64,000 bases of DNA from Alphaproteobacteria bacterium (GTDB taxonomy: Bacteria; Pseudomonadota; Alphaproteobacteria; JAQWUY01). Positions within the stretch are counted from its first letter, which is position 1; each line of letters begins with the position of its first letter. The notes beneath the pieces are model-generated. The model searched no databases. It was not told the origin of the DNA and saw only the letters and a program-made list of their open reading frames with translations. The translations under genes were made by a program, and so were the position numbers. Shown here in pieces: positions 27,712 to 36,605 of this stretch. Where the stretch lies: contig JAQWUY010000010.1 in NCBI GenBank assembly GCA_029250225.1, positions 1 to 64,000 of the forward strand, read 5' to 3'.

Positions 27712-28158
27712 ATGCTTACAAATATATTGTTAAAAACAGGTTTCCCTATATTAATTGATATAGTTAAAAACACTCTATTAAAAAGTAATGATGAAATAGC
27801 ACAATCTGCGGGTAAACAATTAGATAAAATAACTAAATTACCAACAAATAAAGAATTATTACAATCAATAACAGAAATTGAAAAACGAGATAGTGAAAAA
27901 ATAGGGCAAATAAATACATCACTTCGAACTGAGGTATTATCGCAAGATAAATATGTAAGGCGAATGAGACCTACATTTGGCTATATAATGGCTATTTCTT
28001 GGTTTATACAAATGACAATAATAGCAATATCTGTAATTACTAACCCGCAAATATCAGGGGAAATAATTAGTTCTTTTGCAGAACTTAGTGTTATGTGGTC
28101 GGTTGGATTATCTGTGCTAGGTGTTTATGTTTATAAACGAAGTGGCGAAAAAAAATAA
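27712..28158 (+). CDS. Holin of the three-TM gene-transfer-release type
   Basis: A 148-residue protein with an amphipathic N-terminal half and two to three membrane helices in the second half (about 88-110, 118-142). The stretch INTSLRTEVLSQDKYVRRMRPTFGYIMAISW, with the D-x-YVRR-x-RP core, and the ending GLSVLGVYVYKRS match the family described as holin of 3TMs for gene transfer release (PF11351), named after the Rhodobacter gene transfer agent. It would form pores that release the SleB-type hydrolase. It is the last gene of the cassette. No terminator separates it from pyrD, 37 nt away. Confidence 0.82.
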   Translation: MLTNILLKTGFPILIDIVKNTLLKSNDEIAQSAGKQLDKITKLPTNKELLQSITEIEKRDSEKIGQINTSLRTEVLSQDKYVRRMRPTFGYIMAISWFIQMTIIAISVITNPQISGEIISSFAELSVMWSVGLSVLGVYVYKRSGEKK

Positions 28159-28195
28159 TACTATTAAATAAAAAAATGTGGTATAGAATTAAGCT

Positions 28196-29251
28196 ATGAA
28201 TATAAATAACATTGCACTAAATTTTTTAAAATTAATAACCCCTGAAACTGCTCATAACATTACAATTAAAATGTTAAAAAACGGTATATATTTTAAACCT
28301 TTTTACAAAGACGACAAAATATTAAAAACCGAGCTTTGGGGCAAGAAATTTCCAAATCCAGTTGGTTTATCAGCAGGATTTGATAAAAATGGTGAATGTT
28401 ATAATGCTATGCTAGATTTAGGAATGGGGTTTTGTGAAATTGGTTCCGTAACCCCATTGCCACAACAAGGCAACCCTAAACCACGATTATTTAGATTGCC
28501 AAAAGACGGCGCAGTAATAAATAGGTTTGGATTTAACAATCTAGGCATTGATTATGTATATGAACAATTAAAAAAACCGCGTCGTGGAATTGTAGGAATA
28601 AACCTAGGTAAAAACAAGACCACTGCTGACCCAATAATTGATTTCGTCAAAGGTTGTAAAAAATTATCACCCTTAGCAGATTACTTAGTTATAAATGTTT
28701 CATCACCCAATACACCTGGGTTAAGAACATTACAAGGACAAAAAGAATTAACTGATATATTATCAAATGTTCAAAAAACAAGGGATAAAGAGTGTGGTAA
28801 AAATCCACCACCACTATTAGTAAAAATTGCTCCTGATTTAAATGAACAAGATTTAAATGATATTGCACAAGTTGCGAAAAAATTAAAAATTGATGGTATT
28901 ATTATCTCTAATACCACACTAGATAGACCAAATAATTTACATCATAAAGATACTCTTAATGAAGCCGGTGGTTTATCGGGGAAACCTCTATTTAAAAAAT
29001 CTACTGAAATGCTTGCAAAAATGTATAAACTCACTGACGGGAAAATTCCTTTAATAGGTGTTGGTGGAATATCATCAGGAGAAGAAGCATACGAAAAAAT
29101 ATGTAATGGTGCTTCACTAGTCCAACTCTATTCAGCACTTGTTTATGGTGGTGCTGGATTAATAACAGATATCAAAAAAGATTTAGTAAAAATATTAAAG
29201 CAAAATGGATTTGAAAATATTAGTCAAGCTGTTGGAAGTAAAGTAAAATGA
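28196..29251 (+). CDS. pyrD: Dihydroorotate dehydrogenase (quinone), class 2
   Basis: PyrD oxidises dihydroorotate to orotate in pyrimidine synthesis, passing electrons to quinone. The 351-residue protein has the class 2 N-terminal membrane-contacting helix (about 1-40), NPVGLSAGFDKN, GSVTPLPQQGNPKPRLFRL, the catalytic serine region VINVSSPNTPGLR and the FMN motifs LIGVGGISSGEEAYEKI. It stands 37 nt after the holin and overlaps the following HAD gene by 4 nt. It is ordinary in itself but is embedded between phage-derived sets. Confidence 0.95.
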   Translation: MNINNIALNFLKLITPETAHNITIKMLKNGIYFKPFYKDDKILKTELWGKKFPNPVGLSAGFDKNGECYNAMLDLGMGFCEIGSVTPLPQQGNPKPRLFRLPKDGAVINRFGFNNLGIDYVYEQLKKPRRGIVGINLGKNKTTADPIIDFVKGCKKLSPLADYLVINVSSPNTPGLRTLQGQKELTDILSNVQKTRDKECGKNPPPLLVKIAPDLNEQDLNDIAQVAKKLKIDGIIISNTTLDRPNNLHHKDTLNEAGGLSGKPLFKKSTEMLAKMYKLTDGKIPLIGVGGISSGEEAYEKICNGASLVQLYSALVYGGAGLITDIKKDLVKILKQNGFENISQAVGSKVK

Positions 29252-30060
29252 TAATAAATAATATATCTGAAATAATCCAAAAATATGATACTTTCATACT
29301 CGATCAATGGGGTGTGTTACACAATGGTGGAAATGCATTTGAGCACGCTGTTGAAACACTAAATTTATTAAAAGAAAATAACAAAAAAGTTGTTATATTA
29401 TCTAATTCAGGCAAACAAAAACACAACAGTTATATTAGGTTGTCTGAATCTGGAATAAATCGTGATTTATACCTTGATGTAATGACATCAGGCGAACATA
29501 TGTTACATAATTTTAAAAATGGTATGTTTGACAAATTAGGAAAAAACCCAACTTTTTATGATTGGGATAATGATTTTACGATTATGGAAATTTTAGGTTT
29601 TAAAAACACTGACATTAATACATCTGATTTCATATTATGTTGTGGCGTAGAAAGAGGAGATGCAGAAAAATATATTGAAGATTTAAAAATTGCAAAAGCA
29701 AGAAATCTTGAATTAATCGTTTCTAATCCAGACATAGTAGCAATGAATAAACAAGGCAAATTAAAAGATTGCCCTGGTGCCATTGCGAAATTGTATAAAG
29801 AAATGGGTGGAAAAGTTCATTGGTTTGGAAAACCACAACCAGAAATTTACGAATTATGTTATAAAATGGCTAATGGTTGGAATAATGCTGTTGCTGTTGG
29901 TGATAGCCTTGAACACGATATAAAAGGCGCAATAAAAGCAAATATAGATTCCGTATTTATTACAAGTGGAATACACAAGGAACAAATATCAAAAACAAAT
30001 CTTGATAATGCAATCAAAAAATACGGTCAAAAACCAACATACTCACTAGAATGGTTTTAA
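29248..30060 (+). CDS. HAD-superfamily class IIA hydrolase (alphaproteobacterial NagD-like)
   Basis: A 270-residue phosphatase-like protein of the subgroup largely confined to alphaproteobacteria. Motif I is FILDQWGVLHNG: the nucleophile Asp is kept and the usual second Asp is Trp, as in this subgroup. Motif II is VILSNSGK, and the C-terminal motif is VAVGDSLEHDIKGA. The substrate is unknown. It overlaps pyrD by 4 nt and converges on plsC with 19 nt between, where no terminator is seen. Confidence 0.88.
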   Translation: MIINNISEIIQKYDTFILDQWGVLHNGGNAFEHAVETLNLLKENNKKVVILSNSGKQKHNSYIRLSESGINRDLYLDVMTSGEHMLHNFKNGMFDKLGKNPTFYDWDNDFTIMEILGFKNTDINTSDFILCCGVERGDAEKYIEDLKIAKARNLELIVSNPDIVAMNKQGKLKDCPGAIAKLYKEMGGKVHWFGKPQPEIYELCYKMANGWNNAVAVGDSLEHDIKGAIKANIDSVFITSGIHKEQISKTNLDNAIKKYGQKPTYSLEWF

Positions 30061-30079
30061 AATTTTAATTTAATATATT

Positions 30080-30790
30080 TTATGGTTTTTTAGCTAATCT
30101 ATTACTAGCTGTTTCAATATCTTGTTGTAGTTTTTTCATAAATTGCTCTTTGCTTAAACCTGGTTTTATCTCAGGCAAAAACTCCATTGTGACACGACCT
30201 TTTTTGCCATTCCACAATCCTCTATTCCAATATAAACCTGTATTTAATGCAACTGGTACAACAGGTATATTTAATTCACTATATAATATGTAAACACCCT
30301 GTTTATATGCAGGTTCTGAACCTAATGGGCGACGAGTCCCTTCTGGGAAAATAGATAGAACACAATCTCTTTCATATATTTTTTTTGACTCTTGAATCAT
30401 TTTTATAACTGAATCACGCCCCTTCGAACGATCAATTGGAACCATTCCTGAACGCCAAAAATATAATCCAAGAATTGGTATATACATCAATGTTTTTTTC
30501 ATTATCCAAACACTATTTTGTATAACAGCAGCAAACCAAAATGCTTCATAAGTTGATTGATGTTTTAATACATATATAACTGGATGTTTTGCAATATTTT
30601 CAGTACCAATAATACGGCGTTTAAATCCGAATATAAAATCATTAACATTCACAAATATAATACAATAAATACTGCATATTTTACGCACATATTTCTTCGG
30701 CAAGAATAAAACCCAAAACATAAAAATTAAAAACGCAAAAATAGTTAATGCGAACATAAAGTAATATAAGGATATTTTAAATATTTTCAT
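30080..30790 (-). CDS. plsC: 1-acyl-sn-glycerol-3-phosphate acyltransferase
   Basis: This 236-residue membrane-associated enzyme makes phosphatidic acid. It has an N-terminal membrane helix, the acyltransferase motif KHQSTYEAFWF (the alphaproteobacterial form of HX4D/E), and FPEGTRRPLG. It begins 21 nt downstream of the terminase stop on the same strand with no terminator between, so transcripts of the phage-derived set may run into it. Confidence 0.92.
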   Translation of the reverse strand: MKIFKISLYYFMFALTIFAFLIFMFWVLFLPKKYVRKICSIYCIIFVNVNDFIFGFKRRIIGTENIAKHPVIYVLKHQSTYEAFWFAAVIQNSVWIMKKTLMYIPILGLYFWRSGMVPIDRSKGRDSVIKMIQESKKIYERDCVLSIFPEGTRRPLGSEPAYKQGVYILYSELNIPVVPVALNTGLYWNRGLWNGKKGRVTMEFLPEIKPGLSKEQFMKKLQQDIETASNRLAKKP

Positions 30791-30811
30791 AAAGTTATTT
30801 TTACCACAATA

Positions 30812-32299
30812 TTACAAAACTGTAAAATCATTTTGTGCTTTTGTTGGTTCGACTCCCCTATTCCACTTTGCTAATGTTTTACCGTTATAAGAACGGTTAA
30901 ATCGCGTAGGTTCAAAATTTAAGCAATGAGAAACAGCATCTATCATATCATCTTTATTATTTTTTTCTGTTGGTTTAAAATCGCTTAGTTGTTCTAAAAA
31001 CCCAGTTTTTATAATTTTTTTATTTATATACAAATGTTGAGCATCTAAAACACTATCAAATGCTGACATTATTCGATTATTTTTTATTTGTTTAGATGTA
31101 AAGGGAAGCACTGAAAGTTTTATATTTTTATTATCAAGTATTGATTTTAATAATTCTGGTAAAAATTTTCCCACTCCATTACTTTCTAAATTTATGCTAG
31201 GTAAATAATTCCTTGTCGCAAAATCAATTACACTCAAACATTGCGAACGAGCAGGATCAATATTAGAGTATTTATTAACATCTATTTTTTCTAAATCTTG
31301 TAAATAATATTTACCATCATCACCTGTAAATACACACGCAATAACACTATCATCCCCACCAATGCTTCCATAAGATGGATCCCAAGAAGCAGAAACTGAA
31401 TTCATTTTTACTCCATTAATGGATAATACAAATTTATTATTTTGATAAGATATCTCAATATTTCCATCGTATATTTTCACTTGTGATGAATTTAATCTAG
31501 ACTCACTCGGATTCACACATTGTAATTGCATTTGTGAATTAAACTTTTCTTCTCCATGTCTAATTTTTAATAATTTTATTTCTTTTTCCGAAAATCGTTC
31601 TGCCCAAGACGATTTACCTTTTTCATTTATTATAGGTATTTCAAGGCGATTAAAACCATATAAAAACGGTGATATGTCACCTATTTTATCTTTGCGATAT
31701 ATAGAATAATAATTATGAGGTGTGCCAACATATAACTGCATTCCATTAGGAACTAGAATATAGTCAACTTCTCCTAATCTCTGCCTTAAACTTTCTCTCT
31801 TTGAAGCAGTTGCAGAAGTATTTGGAACTTCTACATCATCACATATTATTATATCTGCTCTACTTCCCGTAATATTTCCAAGTATTCCTTCGGCTGTCAT
31901 TGAAGGGTCTCGTAATTCCATATCACGATTTACAGTAAAACAATTGCCCGCCCATTGTTCTGCTTTTTTAGGCTTTAAGTTTTTAGTTAATTCGTGTCTT
32001 TCAATAATTCTTTTTACAGTTCGCACCATTTTTCTTGCTAAGTCGCTTTCCGCAGATATAACCATAATTCTAATACTGGGATTTAAATATAATACCCAAG
32101 CGCAAAACAATCCAACCATAGTCGATTTACCTGCTCCACGAAATGCCATAAGTAGTGCTTTTTCATTCCCATCTATCCAACTTTTATGTAAAAAAGAAAT
32201 AATTTTTTTATGAATATTTGGGGTAATAAAGTTTTGATTTTTATTCCACATTTCAACAAATTGTAAAAAATTTTTTTGATCTGGTAAAAAATTCCGCAT
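30812..32299 (-). CDS. Phage terminase large subunit (DNA packaging ATPase/nuclease)
   Basis: A 495-residue TerL that would pump DNA into a capsid and cut it. The ATPase has Walker A (MAFRGAGKST, near residue 53), Walker B (DIIICDDVE), and a coupling region near YVGTPHNYYSIY. The C-terminal RNase H-like nuclease keeps its acidic residues: SWDPSYGSIGGDDSV, NLESNGVG and KDDMIDAVSH. So both activities look intact, which argues against simple decay. AAAGGG lies 5 nt before the ATG. It is last in the minus-strand set, as gene 19 is in T7. No small terminase is beside it. Confidence 0.9.
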   Translation of the reverse strand: MRNFLPDQKNFLQFVEMWNKNQNFITPNIHKKIISFLHKSWIDGNEKALLMAFRGAGKSTMVGLFCAWVLYLNPSIRIMVISAESDLARKMVRTVKRIIERHELTKNLKPKKAEQWAGNCFTVNRDMELRDPSMTAEGILGNITGSRADIIICDDVEVPNTSATASKRESLRQRLGEVDYILVPNGMQLYVGTPHNYYSIYRKDKIGDISPFLYGFNRLEIPIINEKGKSSWAERFSEKEIKLLKIRHGEEKFNSQMQLQCVNPSESRLNSSQVKIYDGNIEISYQNNKFVLSINGVKMNSVSASWDPSYGSIGGDDSVIACVFTGDDGKYYLQDLEKIDVNKYSNIDPARSQCLSVIDFATRNYLPSINLESNGVGKFLPELLKSILDNKNIKLSVLPFTSKQIKNNRIMSAFDSVLDAQHLYINKKIIKTGFLEQLSDFKPTEKNNKDDMIDAVSHCLNFEPTRFNRSYNGKTLAKWNRGVEPTKAQNDFTVL

Positions 32300-32330
32300 T
32301 TATGCCCTTTCTTATTATTTATGAGTTTCA

Positions 32331-32363
32331 ATATTTGTAGGCGAAAAAATCACCTACAAATAT
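32331..32363 (-). other. Perfect 11-bp hairpin between fibre-associated gene and terminase
   Basis: ATATTTGTAGG (32331-32341) is exactly complementary to 32353-32363, with an inner GA/TC pair and an A/T-rich loop. On the minus strand it lies 31 nt before the terminase ATG. No T run follows, so it is not a standard terminator; it may be an mRNA processing or stability element. Confidence 0.5.
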
Positions 32364-32375
32364 ATTCTCTAACAA

Positions 32376-32669
32376 TTATGATTTAGGATATTTATTTTTT
32401 ATTTCTATTATTTTATCTTTCCATTTAGTCGTACCGTTAACTAAATCATGATAAATCAAATCTAGTTGTTCTGATATTTCAGGATATTCAGCTTGTCTTT
32501 CTTCTATGTAATTTATTTCTGTTATAGGTTTGACAATTTTACCGTTTTTTATTGTATCTCCTATATTGGCATCAGCTAAATAACCAACTGCCGAAATACC
32601 TCCTTGGACTTCACCAACCACAATATTTTCAACTATATTATTTTTAATAATTAAATATTTATCACTCAT
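32376..32669 (-). CDS. Small phage tail-fibre-associated protein
   Basis: A 97-residue protein whose C-terminal half (RQAEYPEISEQLDLIYHD, then GTTKWKDKI and IKNKYPK) matches a motif common in small proteins encoded after tail-fibre genes in many phages (YPxIxxQLDxxxxD...W...I..IKxxYPK). The N-terminal half (YLIIKNNIVENIVVGE) is short and beta-like. Role in fibre assembly is inferred from position. Its ATG overlaps the fibre stop (TAATG). Confidence 0.7.
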   Translation of the reverse strand: MSDKYLIIKNNIVENIVVGEVQGGISAVGYLADANIGDTIKNGKIVKPITEINYIEERQAEYPEISEQLDLIYHDLVNGTTKWKDKIIEIKNKYPKS

Positions 32670-34030
32670 TATACATAATCAACTTCTATATATCCATTTG
32701 AACCCGTATTGCCGTTGAAACCATATCCCAGATGACCATTATCATCTTTTCCTGCTAAACCACCAGCACCTACTATATAATCAAATACATCACCCGATGA
32801 TAATACTTTTATAGCTTTAACTAAACCACCGTTTCTACCGTCTTGAGCGTATTTAAAATCATGTGATCCACCACCAGCACCATTACCGCCACCGCCGGCT
32901 ATAACCATTCCTCCAGAACCAGAAGCTCCTGTTTGACCAGCTGTATCATTTTCATATGCTCCTTTACCACCTCGACCACCATAAGCAGTAATGTGTAAAG
33001 AATAGATTGATGTATTGCCACCTCGACCACCGTGATTTCTTCTTTGTCTTTTCCAGCCGTGACCACCACCGCCGCCGCCGCCGGCAAGTTTAAATAAAAC
33101 TTTTCCAGCAGGTAATTCTATATGATTTTTATTACTAGGCATCGTTCCGGTTGTTGATGATGATTGATCTGCTAACGACCAAACATTCGAAGGATTAATA
33201 TTGTTAGGTAGTGAACCATCTGTATTTCGCACAAAAAACTTACCACTTTTTTGAGTAAATATTGATGTAGGTAAAGCTCCGCTTATACCCGAAATATCTG
33301 CTTTATTTTTAAAATCTTCATTAGAGACATTTGATAAATTTTTTCCTGCATAAATTTCATTCATTTCATCAACTAAGCCAGAAACCAACAATTTACTTTT
33401 AAAATCTTCATTAGAGACATTTGATAAATTTTTTCCTGCATAAATTTCATTCATTTCATTGTATTTAGTTTCTAATATTCTACGATTTCGCGTTGTAATA
33501 TCAGCATTATTTTTAGCATCGATAGAAAATCTCTCGGCCTGTAAAGTAGATTGAGATAAATCTTTATAAATTTTTGTTCTACCTAAACTATCAAAACCAA
33601 GTATACTATTTGATCGTTTTTTTGCAGTTGGTAAAATCATATTCATATCATCATCTGATAAAGGTGTACGAATACTATCCTTAGAATATCTACCTACTTG
33701 TTGTAATAACATTATAATTCTATCAAATTCTTCATTAATTACACTGGCACGAAAATCCTCGTTTTCTCTGAATATAGTTTGACGATTATAAGTCATATGA
33801 CGATAAATCGTAATACGAGTTCCAACACTAAGTGGTTGTGATAAATCAATATGTCCGCCAATTGTTTCTTTTAATATTGTGACTGTATAATTATTAAGCT
33901 CAATACCATCTGATGTAATAACTTTAATATCTTGTTTATTTAAAACAGGAAAATTAAACTCAAACCTTGTTTTTTGCTCATCACCATCATTAATAGTATA
34001 ATTTACTCTTGGGTTTAATCTTGATGTCAT
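32669..34030 (-). CDS. T7-like tail fibre with glycine-rich receptor-binding end
   Basis: A 453-residue fibre. The N-terminal 120 residues (NPRVNYTINDGDEQKTRFEFNF, then TIYRHMTYNRQTIF) match the T7 gp17 N-terminal domain that joins fibre to tail. The middle (about 120-230) is helical and holds a duplicated segment (MNEIYAGKNLSNVSNEDFK twice, 30 residues apart). The C-terminal 140 residues are very glycine-rich (AGGGGGGGHG, GGRGGKGAY, VGAGGLAG, GNTGSNGYIEVDYV), like glycine-rich adhesin tips. This end would decide which cells are recognised. The DNA holds a 63-bp perfect repeat and a GGC triplet run. Confidence 0.88.
   Translation of the reverse strand: MTSRLNPRVNYTINDGDEQKTRFEFNFPVLNKQDIKVITSDGIELNNYTVTILKETIGGHIDLSQPLSVGTRITIYRHMTYNRQTIFRENEDFRASVINEEFDRIIMLLQQVGRYSKDSIRTPLSDDDMNMILPTAKKRSNSILGFDSLGRTKIYKDLSQSTLQAERFSIDAKNNADITTRNRRILETKYNEMNEIYAGKNLSNVSNEDFKSKLLVSGLVDEMNEIYAGKNLSNVSNEDFKNKADISGISGALPTSIFTQKSGKFFVRNTDGSLPNNINPSNVWSLADQSSSTTGTMPSNKNHIELPAGKVLFKLAGGGGGGGHGWKRQRRNHGGRGGNTSIYSLHITAYGGRGGKGAYENDTAGQTGASGSGGMVIAGGGGNGAGGGSHDFKYAQDGRNGGLVKAIKVLSSGDVFDYIVGAGGLAGKDDNGHLGYGFNGNTGSNGYIEVDYV
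33307..33369. repeat. 63-bp direct repeat, copy nearer the fibre C-terminus
   Basis: Identical over 63 bp to 33397-33459. The repeat period is 90 bp, which is in frame (30 codons). It encodes the second MNEIYAGKNLSNVSNEDF copy in the tail fibre. Confidence 0.95.
33397..33459. repeat. 63-bp direct repeat, copy nearer the fibre N-terminus
   Basis: Partner of 33307-33369, identical over 63 bp. Perfect DNA identity, not only protein identity, points to a recent or actively maintained duplication. Recombination between copies would remove or add 30 residues without shifting the frame. Confidence 0.95.
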
Positions 34031-34362
34031 TATTTACCATCACTCATTTTTTTTACAGTTTTAGCGAATAAATTAATTCTATTTAATATATTACCGCCAC
34101 TACCTGCTCGATTGTAAAAAGGTTGTTTTATAAATTTATTTATTTTACCTAATTGCCTATTATAGGTTCTGCCTGTGTAACCATCGGCATATTGCCTAGC
34201 ACGGCGAAAGGCAAGATTTCGCCTAACTTCTTGTTTTTGTTCTCTATATTTTTTTTCATTTAATATATTTTGTTTTTTTATTTCTCTATCATTTCGATCT
34301 TCTTGCCTATCCATTTCATCATATTGAAGTGCAAGTGTTATCATTGGTAATGCTTCTGCCAT
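34030..34362 (-). CDS. Small basic protein of the structural set (internal virion protein candidate)
   Basis: I do not recognise this 110-residue basic protein by motif. It has an acidic then strongly basic helical N-terminal half (EMDRQEDRNDREIKKQN, then EQKQEVRRNLAFRRARQ) and no membrane segment. It lies between the gp12-like and fibre genes, where T7-like phages place internal core proteins, and its stop abuts the fibre start. It may be a short internal virion protein or what is left of that block. Confidence 0.6.
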   Translation of the reverse strand: MAEALPMITLALQYDEMDRQEDRNDREIKKQNILNEKKYREQKQEVRRNLAFRRARQYADGYTGRTYNRQLGKINKFIKQPFYNRAGSGGNILNRINLFAKTVKKMSDGK

Positions 34363-34412
34363 TTTTTAATTCCTTTCTATTAAATTATTTAAAAAATCTA
34401 TATATTATTTCT

Positions 34413-36050
34413 TTAATTAATCGAAACATCTGTTTTAATTGATAATATTGTAATTGGTAATGGACTATCACCTGATATATTCCACAAACTATCGCTACTA
34501 TAATTTTGCCAACCTAGTATACTGATTGATTTATCACCGCTAAACAAAGAAATTGGTTTATTTAAAATTCCCTGTCCGAATTTTTGAAAAGATAATGTAT
34601 TTGTTCTACCGCCAACCTCAATTTTTAATGATGCAGTATTCTTTAATCGGATTGTAATATTGCGAATTCTTATTTTTCTGCCTGTTTGTTCACTAGATAA
34701 AGGTAATGATTTAATTGTATGTTTATATTTATAACCCAAGAATATTTTGTTAGCTTTATTATTTAAATCAATGATTCCATTATTAACTACAACTTCTTTG
34801 TGTAAAATATTATCAGCAACTAACATTGCTTTTTTACCATTAAAGGTATCAAAACCACTAAATTGAAAAGCTGGTTCTTCTGTTTTTTTTATAATACAGC
34901 AATCCATTAATACCTCTTTTGAAAAAACCTCTAAGAAATATTGCTCTGCTCTTTTCACAACAGTGTAAATGTAATCTTTATTAGTTCCAACACTTATATA
35001 TTGTCCATCTGTTTCATATGATGACCACGCTGAAACACCTTCAACATAATCATTATTTAAAACAGCCATAGTTCCATCTTTTTTGACACAAAATAACCTA
35101 TTATGTTTGAAACTAAATGCAATATCAGTAATATCTTTTGTCAAATGCTTTGATATCGATACAATTGGACAAGCCTTATAATTTAAAGACATATTTTCGT
35201 TTTGTTTAAAAGAATAAATATTATTACAATCTGAATTTACAAATAAAACTTCATCTTTTGTATCAACTACATTAATATTTGAATTTCTTGGTGAACCTAT
35301 CGTAGTATATTTTTTCGCTAAAATTTTATTTGGCGTTATTGGGCTACCCTCAATAATCCATTCACCAGAATTTGTAAATAATATTAAATAAGAACTACAA
35401 TACAAATTAGATATAAAATCATTACCCGTTGATAATAATTTAATATCTATTCCTTCATCATCTAAACTTTCTCCTAACGAAAAATCACTTTCTGAACCAG
35501 ATCTAGAAAACCATATACGATTAGGATGCTCCTTTGTACCAGCAATAACTATACGACCTTGGAAAAAACCTATAGTTTTTGGATAACCACTTGAAGAATT
35601 AAATAAATTATCTTCAAATCCTGAAAAATTAGTATCTTCTATGGAAAAAATATTATCTTGATAAGATATTCTTTTTATTGGATAATCACCAGAACAAATC
35701 CATAATGAATTATTGTTTTCACTAAAAAATAAATTTTTCAATTTTGATTTAGGAAAAGGAGTAATAAGTTGCGTTATTTTACTTTTCCCCTTGTATATAT
35801 CAACTTTTCTATCGTGAAAAACAGCCAAATAATCATCTTCTTGTACAGAAAAATTAATTAATCTTGCCTCGGTTGGTAATTCACCCAATAAAACAGAACC
35901 ACTTCTTCTAATTACACCACCTGTATTTAAAACATTAACATTTATTAATTTACTTGCTCCATTATTATAAGTTTCTAAATCACCACGGCCATATAAATCA
36001 GATGTTACTTCACCGCTGGTAAATGATGTTTTTAAAATTATTTGTTTCAT
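34413..36050 (-). CDS. Podovirus tail nozzle/stabilisation protein (T7 gp12-like)
   Basis: A 545-residue beta-rich protein beginning KTSFTSGEVTSDLYGRGDLETYNNGASKLINVN, followed by TGGVIRRSG, a start typical of podovirus head-stabilisation or tail tubular B proteins (SxGExSPxLxGRxDLxxYxxGxxxxxNxxxxxxGGxxRRPG). The middle holds YPKTIGFFQGRIVIAGTKEHPNRIWFSRSG, another hallmark, and GEWIIEGSPITP. It would form the tail nozzle below the gp11-like adaptor. Start overlaps the upstream gene by 4 nt. Full length, no disruption. Confidence 0.87.
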   Translation of the reverse strand: MKQIILKTSFTSGEVTSDLYGRGDLETYNNGASKLINVNVLNTGGVIRRSGSVLLGELPTEARLINFSVQEDDYLAVFHDRKVDIYKGKSKITQLITPFPKSKLKNLFFSENNNSLWICSGDYPIKRISYQDNIFSIEDTNFSGFEDNLFNSSSGYPKTIGFFQGRIVIAGTKEHPNRIWFSRSGSESDFSLGESLDDEGIDIKLLSTGNDFISNLYCSSYLILFTNSGEWIIEGSPITPNKILAKKYTTIGSPRNSNINVVDTKDEVLFVNSDCNNIYSFKQNENMSLNYKACPIVSISKHLTKDITDIAFSFKHNRLFCVKKDGTMAVLNNDYVEGVSAWSSYETDGQYISVGTNKDYIYTVVKRAEQYFLEVFSKEVLMDCCIIKKTEEPAFQFSGFDTFNGKKAMLVADNILHKEVVVNNGIIDLNNKANKIFLGYKYKHTIKSLPLSSEQTGRKIRIRNITIRLKNTASLKIEVGGRTNTLSFQKFGQGILNKPISLFSGDKSISILGWQNYSSDSLWNISGDSPLPITILSIKTDVSIN

Positions 36051-36592
36051 AATCTAACATCCGTTAAAATATTGAAATCAAGATTGGTATTCATTTCCTG
36101 AGATGCATCAACAAGTCTAGCTTGCTTGAATTCATTTTCATATCTTCTAAATAAAAATTCTGTTCTTGTTGTACTATCTGTTAAAGGCAAACATATTTCA
36201 GCACATATTCTAAAAACTAATACATTGTCAAAATAAGGCGGGAAATTTTCTTCCTCTGGACGGAAAATATAATCGACTTCAATATTTTGTGTTGTTGTAA
36301 TTAAAATATTATTATGTATTTGGTATTGATTAGCATTTACTTTTAATATTCTTAGACAATCTGCTGGCAATGAAAAATTATATAACCCTTTATCATCAAC
36401 ATTTAATAATTGTAATCTTTTTGTTTTTATTGCAAATCGCCATTGATACGATGATAATAATCCATCGCGTATACCATCATAACTTTCTTTTAGAACCATT
36501 GCCTCAGATGTATTTTCATTAAATCCTTGGATTGGTGTTACACCTATACTTACTAAAGCACGATTTACTAAATCAATTTTATTTTTTGCCAT
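36047..36592 (-). CDS. Podovirus tail adaptor (T7 gp11-like tail tubular protein A)
   Basis: A 181-residue head-to-tail adaptor: NKIDLVNRALVSIGVTPIQGFNENTSEAMVLKESYDGIRDGLLSSYQWRFA is the typical gp11-like start (N-x-AL-x-x-LG...A...Y...RD-x-LLxxxxWxFA). The FSLPADCLRIL and IEVDYIFRP segments also fit. I chose the ATG at 36592 (MAKNK), which gives 6 nt to AAGGA; an ATG one codon earlier is possible. It follows a strong terminator after the decoration gene, just as T7 gene 11 follows the T-phi terminator. Confidence 0.86.
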   Translation of the reverse strand: MAKNKIDLVNRALVSIGVTPIQGFNENTSEAMVLKESYDGIRDGLLSSYQWRFAIKTKRLQLLNVDDKGLYNFSLPADCLRILKVNANQYQIHNNILITTTQNIEVDYIFRPEEENFPPYFDNVLVFRICAEICLPLTDSTTRTEFLFRRYENEFKQARLVDASQEMNTNLDFNILTDVRL

Positions 36593-36605
36593 CATTATTC
36601 CTTTC

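Noticed and set aside
32899-33087. Open frame in the fibre gene region on the same strand in another frame
   Set aside because: Product of the repetitive GGN composition of the glycine-rich fibre end; the fibre frame has the domain and start signals.
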